Of a DNA stretch of 29,036 nucleotides, positions 1 through 8,553 are shown piece after piece. The notes below the pieces were generated by a model. The model did no database searches and had not been told where the DNA came from. It worked only from the letters and a program-made list of their open reading frames with translations. The stretch's first letter is position 1, and the number at the start of each line of letters is the position of its first letter. The DNA comes from Chara braunii (lineage: Eukaryota > Streptophyta > Charophyceae > Charales > Characeae). Position numbers and translations under genes: made by a program. Where the stretch lies: assembly GCA_003427395.1 (NCBI GenBank), contig BFEA01000130.1, positions 739,164 through 768,199 of the forward strand, given 5' to 3'.

Positions 1-57
1 GGTCCGGTCTATTGGTGGGGAGCAACACCTGCTGGAAAGCGGGTCCAGCGTCTCACA
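1..57 (-). repeat. Dispersed retroposon-like repeat, copy 1 (cut by window edge)
   Basis: Bases from about 5 to 57 match copies near 5036-5093 and 9921-9981. The shared core includes a CTGGAAA/GGGAACCGGG-type block followed by TCCAGCGTC or a variant of it. In the other two copies a poly(T) run lies just upstream on the + strand, so the unit probably has a poly(A) tail on the minus strand. The tail side of this copy is outside the window. Confidence 0.5.
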
Positions 58-223
58 CAAGAAGAAAAACAGGTGCGGAAGAGTAGGTGTGTGTACCTTC
101 TTCCCCATAACGCAGTGCCCTGTCATCATGAACGTATACAGACCCTGTTCTGGTTCAAAAAATATGATGAGTTCGGGGGCGAGAAGCTACCCTCTTCCCC
201 TAAACATAACGCGTTTAGTGGTC

Positions 224-309
224 TGGGAACTAATCACTTCCAACCCAGTGGGGCAAGGAGGAGAGTGACCAGGTGCTTGGAACTATCCACTTCCAACCCA
301 GCGGGGCAA
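224..309. repeat. 33-bp direct duplication
   Basis: Positions 224-256 and 277-309 are near-identical 33-bp copies 53 bp apart (shared core CACTTCCAACCCAG, then TGGGGCAA or CGGGGCAA). No coding sense is evident. Confidence 0.7.
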
Positions 310-1364
310 CTCGGACATAGACTCTTTCTCTTGATCTGAGTCTCTGCTTGGGTCAATACGTTGTAACAATTGAAGCAACAGGTGACTTGATGGAACAACG
401 TTATTACAGATCCAACATCCTCGGGCCAATCTGGTGGTGTGTCTCGAACTGTCTTCCCGTCGTCTATCGTTCCAGTCAGTCAGGTGCGCGCAACTGTCTT
501 CCTCCAAATAGAATGCAGGGTTTTAACAACTTTGAGAAATGTCTACGTCTGACCTGGAAATCGTCCTGAGGACAGACATGAATCACATGACGATGCTGTG
601 TCAGTCATCTCACAGGTATTCTTTGATTGCCTTCGTGGCATCTCAACAGCACACTCTCTCCGTTACTGGGCCTCACACTCTGCCATGCAAACAATACCCA
701 TTCCACTTCATTCTGAGAACAGTTCTTACGAAGGGCGGACTTGGGACTCGATTCCTACCCAGTGTTATTTGTTATGTGCTGTATTAGCACATGGCGTTCT
801 CCACCTTAACAATTAACAACGGCTTCCACAGACCACGGGCTCGTCAGCAGAGTCGATGCGTCCACTAAATCACATGATATAAGCCCATTCGACAACTGCA
901 CAGCTGTCATCAGACAGGGAGTCGCTGATGCTTTGTCTGTGCGCAGGAAGCGGTAAGCATGTATCGTGAAAAACTGACTAAGGTCAATTTGTTCTTAGTT
1001 AGGACAAATATAGCACCAGTGGAGCATGCCCCTAAGGTCCCTAACTCAATTCTGGCACTTTGGAACTTGCTAAATGCTGTGCGGGATTCTGCAACTTGGA
1101 ACCATCTCGATTATTCACCTGTCTGCTATTGAACACACTGATCCAATTAGTGGACACTTGGTCTTTGGGCCTTGCCTCCTGCATCTTGTGCTGATGTGAT
1201 GTGTGCTGTGGTTGGAGTGGCCTGCTGTTTTTTTTTTTTTTTTTAGGTCATAATTGAACAGGGTGCAAAAAGATTGTTGAGCAGTTAGTCTGTGAGTTGC
1301 GGAGGCTAAAACTGCTTCTGTCTCCGACTGCTGTTGTCTCCATCTGCACATTCTCATTTTGCAG

Positions 1365-1508
1365 CAATATGACGACACTCCAGAAGGACGGAAGGTCTGT
1401 GCATTCTATAAGTTGACTTCTTTACCTGCCGTAATTGTGCTCGACCCACAAACGGGGCAGAAGATGAAGGGATGGGATGGGATGTTGGATGCAGACCGGC
1501 TCCTTGAG
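1365..1508 (+). CDS. PUX7-like: UBX gene exon a: C-terminal half of UAS domain
   Basis: Forty-eight codons open in phase 0, from CAATATGAC after the acceptor TTTTGCAG to CTTGAG before the donor GTGAGA. The peptide contains YDDTPEGRKVCAFYKL and LPAVIVLDPQTGQKM, the UAS signature with the cis-proline region of the thioredoxin-like fold. It runs directly into exon b (LLE then DLVPFMD), as in UAS proteins. Confidence 0.9.
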
Positions 1509-1607
1509 GTGAGATTTTGTATGCCCCTAATCTTGGACTGTTATTGTCTGGATTTCTATGGTTAAATTAGAGCATTTTGGCGTGTTATGCTGTCATTCAC
1601 TTGCATC

Positions 1608-1701
<94 letters not shown>

Positions 1702-1702
1702 N

Positions 1703-1782
<80 letters not shown>

Positions 1783-4700
1783 TTAGGGCCTGCCTTACGG
1801 TGTTCTGGTCCTTCGTCTTGATTGTTCTTCTCCTGTGTATGACATCTCAACAGCCCAGGTCTGACATTTTGCTATAGGTTGTCCCACCATGATGCCACTG
1901 AAGGAGAACCCACTGGTTTCCAAAATTGTAGGTGATCGTATTATATTTGTTGAGATTCAGTTGTGTTCACTACACCTTTGCTTATTACTCCTTTGCCTTT
2001 GTGGTATTGGCCTTTCAGGATCTGGTTCCATTCATGGATCGTGGGCCGCTGGAGAAACGAACACCTATGGTACAACCTCACAAGAGACCTCGCGAGATAG
2101 AAGCGGATTTCGAGACCTCCAGGGCCAAAGCAGTAAGGATCTTTGTTTTTTTAACTCTCATTTGTTACAAATGTTGGCGGCTTACATTCATAGGCGATTG
2201 CGATATGATTCAGTAATCTCACACTACCATCACACCAGCGATATGCAGAAACCCAACTTGTATGAGATGCAAACTGTGCAGAGAGTGGGCTTGTTGGCGA
2301 CACATTGCTGGTGGCACATTTATAGGGCTGATTCGCTTGAAAGTCTTCGCCTGCCTGCTCTCTTGCTCTCTGCTTCCTTCCTTCCATCCTTCATACCTTC
2401 TTTCCTTCCGTCCTTTTCTCCTTCCTCCCTACCTTCCTCCATCCTCCTTTCCCACCTCTCCTCCTTCCTCACCTTCATCGTCCTCGCTTCCTCCCTTCTT
2501 CCCATCCTCCCTCCCTCCCTTCCTCCCTTCCTCCCTCCCTTCTTCCCTTCCTCCGTTCCTTGCCGCACGTATTTATTTAATAACTACGAAGCGTCGTCTC
2601 CTCTTGAAAGTTGAAACTTACAGGCACAGACTTAATGGCATGTCCTCTCTTCCTTCCTCCCTTCCGGCTTGCCGTCCTCCCTTCCTCCCTTTTTCTTTTG
2701 TAAAAAAAAATAAAGGGCAACGCCTTGAGATATCATCATTTGAACTGACCGGCCCTAGGTAATTCAAATTTGCAGTATGTTACTCATCTGCTTCATCTGC
2801 TTCGCGTCTAGTTCGAACTCAGGTCTGTATTTCAACAGTTCAGGGGTGTACCAACTGAGCCAGGCCGGTGGGTACCTTCCTTCCTTCTTCGTTTCCTCCC
2901 TTCCTCCCTTCCTCCCTTCCTCCCTTCCTCCCTTCCTCCCTTTCTCCCTTCCTCCCTTCCTCCCTTCCTCCCTTCCTTCCTCCCTTCCTTCCTCCCTTCC
3001 TTCCTCCCTTCCCTTCTCCCTTCCTGCCCTCCTTCTACCCATCTGTGCACATCTGTCCATCCCTCCCTTCCTCATGCCTTCCCTTCCCTCCTCCGTTCCT
3101 CCCCTCCTCCTGCCAGCCGCCCTGTGTTCCTTCTTGCCTCTGTCCCTTACGCTCTCCCTCCCACCTTTCCATGAGGGGTTAAGCCGCGCTGCACTTCACT
3201 GTACTGCTCTAGGAAGGTAATGCTGGACAGGTCGATAGGTGTAGTCTACCCTTGTGTCCCCTCTATAGCCCGAGAAGAGTCCATTCTCCTCGGCTTCGTG
3301 TTCTCTGCGAAAGAGGATGGTAATTCACCCTTTCCTGCCTGCTAGCACCCTACTGGCATGTATCCAAAATTGGTGTGTGCCCAGGGGTGAAGGCTACAGG
3401 GAACTCGTGTGAAGGTCTGCAACCATTTTATGTGATCAGTCAATTCTGTTACTGTCTGCAGCCGAACGCATACTTTGTCCTACTGGTGTGGTGAGCAGCA
3501 TGATGATTGCAAACACGCCCCGCTTACACATGGTGTGTTGGTAAGGAAGGGCAGGGAGAGTGCTTTTGTCTTCTCAACGATTTTGAACTGCCCTGTATGC
3601 AGCAAGTGATCCTTTTGCTGTTTGTTGCTTTTCATCAATAAAAAAACGGGAAGCGAGCCACATGCTGTTTTTCGTGTTGATTCAACTTCAACTGCCTGAG
3701 CGCGGTGTGGGTCAGACTGTTTTGGCCAAGCTGTGCAATCTGTTACGGTGATGAACACAGCCGTTCATGATGTGTACAGAGCCTTGATGTTCAAGTGGGC
3801 CATGGTTTTTCTGTTTTGATGGAACAGGCAGCTGCTGACGCAGGTCTGCATAGTGATGAAATAGAAGACGAAGAATTACAGCGTGCTATCGCGGTATCGC
3901 TGGAGGCAATTCATGCCGAAGTTCCTGCTCTGGAGAGAAGAGGAGGTCGCTCGAACTCGGATCACAGGGAGCTTCGGAGAGAAGGGATGCAGCAGGAGGG
4001 CACTGCAAAGCTGTCTGCGTCCAGAACAGGGCCCATGGATGAAGCCACAGGTGGAAGAGCAGGACCCAAGGCAGGTGCGGAAGCTGCAAGGTGTGTGCCA
4101 GAGAAAGAACTTGGACAGGAATGCAGAAAGAGGGGCGAGCAACAGCAGGAGGCAGTGGAGCCATTGCCGGAAGAACCTCCCGTTGGCGATCCAATGGCAT
4201 GCCGCATCGCCCTTCGCTTTCCTGATGGAAGGCGTGGACAGCGCCGTTTCCGTCTTTCTGACTCTGTCAAGGTGAGCACAACAGTGGAGTTTGTTGGTGA
4301 CTGTGGTAATGGTTTGTTTTTTTTGGGGGGGGGGGAGAGGGGGGGGGACATCTCTCCCTCACCACCTCCACCTTCATCCCCCTCATCATCTCCTCCATCA
4401 TCTTATTATCAATAATAGTAAACAACAATGAAAATGGAAGTGCCAGAATCAATGCCTGATTACTTGGCAGCAAGTACAAAGAGCCGTTCTTGTAGCCATA
4501 ACCTCACTCTTCTTAATGTTGTGGCATCCCTGGCTATGGTGGAACATCCAACTCTGGTATGGTTTTATTTCTTGCTTGATATCCAATACACATTGTAGGT
4601 GCAGTTGGAGATGCACCTTTATGGAGTACTAAACTTTTCTCGCCATTCATACCGATGAGAATGCAGGCATCGAACGACATGTGTACGTGCGATTGTTATC

Positions 4701-7700
4701 TGGATGGTCTTATCATCTCTTATGATAATGGTGTTTAAACTACCAGTGCGGCCCCTGAGATTCAGAAATGCTCGCTGGTATACACGGACCAAAATCACAG
4801 GTTTGTCCTACAAGAGTACCGAGACCCTAGGGGGGTACCTGGGGTGTGTGCATGATTCCGAGCACCCCGATTCTGGCGGATTTGTATTCTGATTTCCGGG
4901 GATGAAAAATTCCAAAAGTATCAATCACAGGGTTGTCCTACGAGACCCTAGGGGGGTTACTGGGGGATGTACGAGATTCCGAGTACCCCTCTTTCAGGAA
5001 GTTTCGGCACCTTGTTTTTTTTTTTTTTAACATATGTGCTCCAAGCTATTCGTGGCGAGCAGAATGTGCTGGAAACCGGGTCCAGCGTCCCATAAGGACG
5101 TTTACAGCTTCAACAAGGATCTTTTTTTTTTTTTTTTAAGTTGAGAGAACCTCCCCCTGCCAGCATTGATTACCCTGGAATCCAGGGAATTAACTGAGCA
5201 CGGAACGTCCTTTGATGGTAATGAGAATGAAAAAGACTATGCTATGTCAGCAAATCTGCCTGATCCTAGAACATAGCTGACTTGTTCTCGCCACCTTGGA
5301 TTAGGGGTGAAAAAGACTATACTATATCAACAAATCCCAGAGCATAGCTAATTTGTTCTCGCCACCTATACTCGTTACCCCACCAGCCGTTGCGCATTCC
5401 TGCAAACTCTCTCCACTCTTCTTCTTCTGGCGACGAGCCGACCTCCTCCACCACATAGTTCGCCAGATGAAGAACGGTAGAAAGATGGGCTCACAGCAAG
5501 CAGCAACTAGTGAAGGATTCAAGCATTTCAAAGAATCTGAAGAATTTCAAAGGAAAGGAAGGGGCAAGCGCGAATCTCGGAAGATGGGACTGGCAACCAT
5601 CTTTTCCTACTCAGACTAACAGGATAATCCATCCCTAACTCCCGCCTTTCTGTCCTCGTAGTCTAACTTCCCAAATCTCAAGCTCCCCTTACAGCTAGGG
5701 TTACAGGGCAGCACAACCCGCCCTAGCTCCGGCTCTCGTTGTTATAACGGATTGGAGTGCCTTCCTCCCTTGACAACTCCCGCGACCACAGTCTCTAACA
5801 GATCACAGGGCTATACCCCGACATCAGCTGGTCGTCGAACATCGCTGGTTGCCTTCTACCCCCGGCAACTTCCCAGACCTCAAAACCCCACTAATCCGAG
5901 TTACAGGACGGAGTAACCACGCCCCAGTACTGGTCTGTGTTGTCCCAGCAATGTTCTCCGAAGACATATGCGGCCAAGACCCGGTCAAGATTGCCTATTA
6001 CATGCCCACAACCGCCCTCGCCTATTACATGCCCACAACCGCCCTCTTTCACCCAGTGCGACTTCCATCCTTCCCGTCCCTCACATCCCCATTCCAACAG
6101 GACTTACAACAACAAGACCACCATCCTCATCGCCACCTACCCTAAACTCATTCCACTGGCTAGCCCTCCTCACCAGTGAAACGCGTGATTACTCTCCCCT
6201 ACGCAACCATCTCTCCTCTTCAGCCCTCTTCCGGCCCACCCCCAAACAACTGACCTTACTCAGAACTATTTGTTGCACTATTGGTTGTTGTAAGTATGCA
6301 ATCTCGCTTCAATTATTAGGAAGAGGAGAACACCCCTCCGTTCTGATCTACCCCACTGTCACGCGTCCCTACAAGCACCCCTTCTACTCTTCCTCCCCTA
6401 GCTACGAGCCGACCTCCTCCACCACATAGTTCTCTAGGGGAAGAAGAATAGAAAGACCAGCTCCCAGATACTCGTAACAGGCCAATAACGTACCATCTCA
6501 ATCCCACGACAAGCCGACCTCCTGCACCACATAGTTCGTGAGATGGAAATCGTCCGAACCACCCCCCAAAACCACCATCCTCCCCACCCGTTAAAGCAAA
6601 AAGTACAATCGTGCCAAATCAATTTCATATCAAGAAAATTGCTCAAAAAAGTACTTTTATCTGAAGATCATAGGAAAATTTTTTCCAAAGAGTCAATCTA
6701 ATAAGCAGTTCAAAATTTAGAAGCCTTGGTTGATAAATCAGGAACGAAATTTTGGAGTACTCTTTAGATACCCTAATGGGGCTCTTACAATTCGGATTTA
6801 TGAGCCGCCAGACTCAACAATCTCTCAGAAGTTGACGCAAGAATTTTAATCAGAATCTTTTTCGACAGATCAGATATGAAACTACAACAATCAGGAACAT
6901 TTCTAAAGCTCAAGATTAGACATCAAAATGAAATCATTTTTTTGAATATCAATTTCCTTAGTATTTATAACACAACATCAACTACTTCGGAATTACTAAT
7001 TGAGAAATCACAGAATGAAGCAAAATTAAGATTCGCCCTCCCAACCAACCATCAAGATTGGACAACTCTAAAATTCAAATCAGATCAAAATCAGAAGATT
7101 AATAGTAATTACTAATTACTAATTACTAGTTATTTTGAGTAGGAGCGAACCGATCCACTCATGGGCAGGACCATGACCCTATGAGCTATCAACCAATGAG
7201 AAACCTCCATCCCCACTTCCTCAACAACTCCAACTTACCTCTTCCCCCTCAAACCCTACCCCATCGTCTTCAGGGAAGGAGAGAAGCCCTCCCTCCCACT
7301 GCTAGCCACTAGGCTCTACGGCAATACTAGCACTGAAAACTTCAACGGCCATCTTCAATCCCCCCAAGAAGAACCGAAGACAGTGTGGCACCTCCTCGCC
7401 AAACTCATTGGCAGGTCACCACAGGAGGTTCAAGCCTTCATAGAGTTTTACTTACCACACTGTTGAGGAAGAAGGGGAAAAACTGGACCACCCTAACCTC
7501 TTGATGTACAGCTTCCTTTTGACCTGGTGCTCCCACTTGAACGACCTTCCTCCCTCTCTCATTCTGCATGAGAGTACGCTCCTCCCTTCCCGACAGAACA
7601 CCAAAGGTGAAGCTCCCTCGTCAATAACAACCCGAAATACACTTCCCCTAGTGAAAGTACCTTGTGGCATCCCCAGGCCCCATAGCCCACCTGCCCATGT

Positions 7701-8440
7701 GGAGTTGCCCGACGAACCTCATCCATGCACGCCAACCCAACAAGCATCATCTATCTTGCCTTCACGGGTCACGGCACGGCGCTTCAATAGCGCTCCTCGC
7801 CATACCCACCATGCCTTACTCCCTCGCCATGCACTCCCTCCCTCCGCCGCTCACCGGCCCCTCGCACCACTAGCACACTGTTGCCGTGTGAAAATGCGGA
7901 GTTCTGGACGGGCGCGCCTGGTCACACCGGGCGCAGCGCTCCCGGTAGCGCTGCGCCCTCAGGATGCAGTCTCAAACGTTGAGGCATTCTTTCTAATTTC
8001 TGGGAACGAAAAGTTCTCAAAGGATCAAATCATAGGGCCGTCCTACGAGACCCTAGGGGGGTACCTGGGGTGTGTGCAAGATTCTTAGTACCCCGATTTT
8101 GGCAATTTTTAATGCTGATTTCCGGCAACAAAAAATTCCAAAAATATCAGGGGTGTTTGTGAGATCCCTCTGCGTCCATGGGAAAAGAGTGCAACGAAAA
8201 TGGTTTGGCCCATGGGAAAGATATCCGTGCCAAACCGAATGCATACTTCAATCAAAGTTGGTATGACCCTGTAGGAGTGACATTTCAGGCTGGGAAAGCC
8301 CATGAGCTTTTTTTTAGCGTGTGTGGTTTCGACAAAGCAGGCTCGGGCGAACTGGTGATTCAAATTCTGATACCTCTCAACCAGCATCTTTACTTGGGAA
8401 GAAGCGAAGGGAATAGGAGATACATGTGATGATTGAGCAA

Positions 8441-8494
<54 letters not shown>

Positions 8495-8495
8495 N

Positions 8496-8553
<58 letters not shown>

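Larger units (their letters stand above)
1..1364 (+). other. Upstream intron or flank of the UBX gene, no exon recognised
   Basis: I see no exon in this stretch. It ends in a splice acceptor (TTTTGCAG, AG at 1363-1364), so at least its 3' part is intron. It holds a retroposon-like repeat copy (1-57), a 33-bp direct duplication (224-309) and a run of 17 T at 1228-1244. The first half of the UAS domain and any UBA domain must lie upstream of the window, since no open frame here resembles them. Confidence 0.6.

Noticed and set aside
1889-2614. 241-codon + frame
   Set aside because: Mostly translation of the polypyrimidine tract; it overlaps UBX exon b in another frame.
2810-2862. Functional tRNA gene on the minus strand
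   Set aside because: A and B boxes are good but the T stem and acceptor stem do not pair and no mature 3' end is present.
7501-8088. 195-codon + frame in the UBX intron
   Set aside because: Pro/His/Ser-rich from C-rich DNA, runs into the 121-bp repeat and the 12-bp inverted repeat, and has no recognisable domain.
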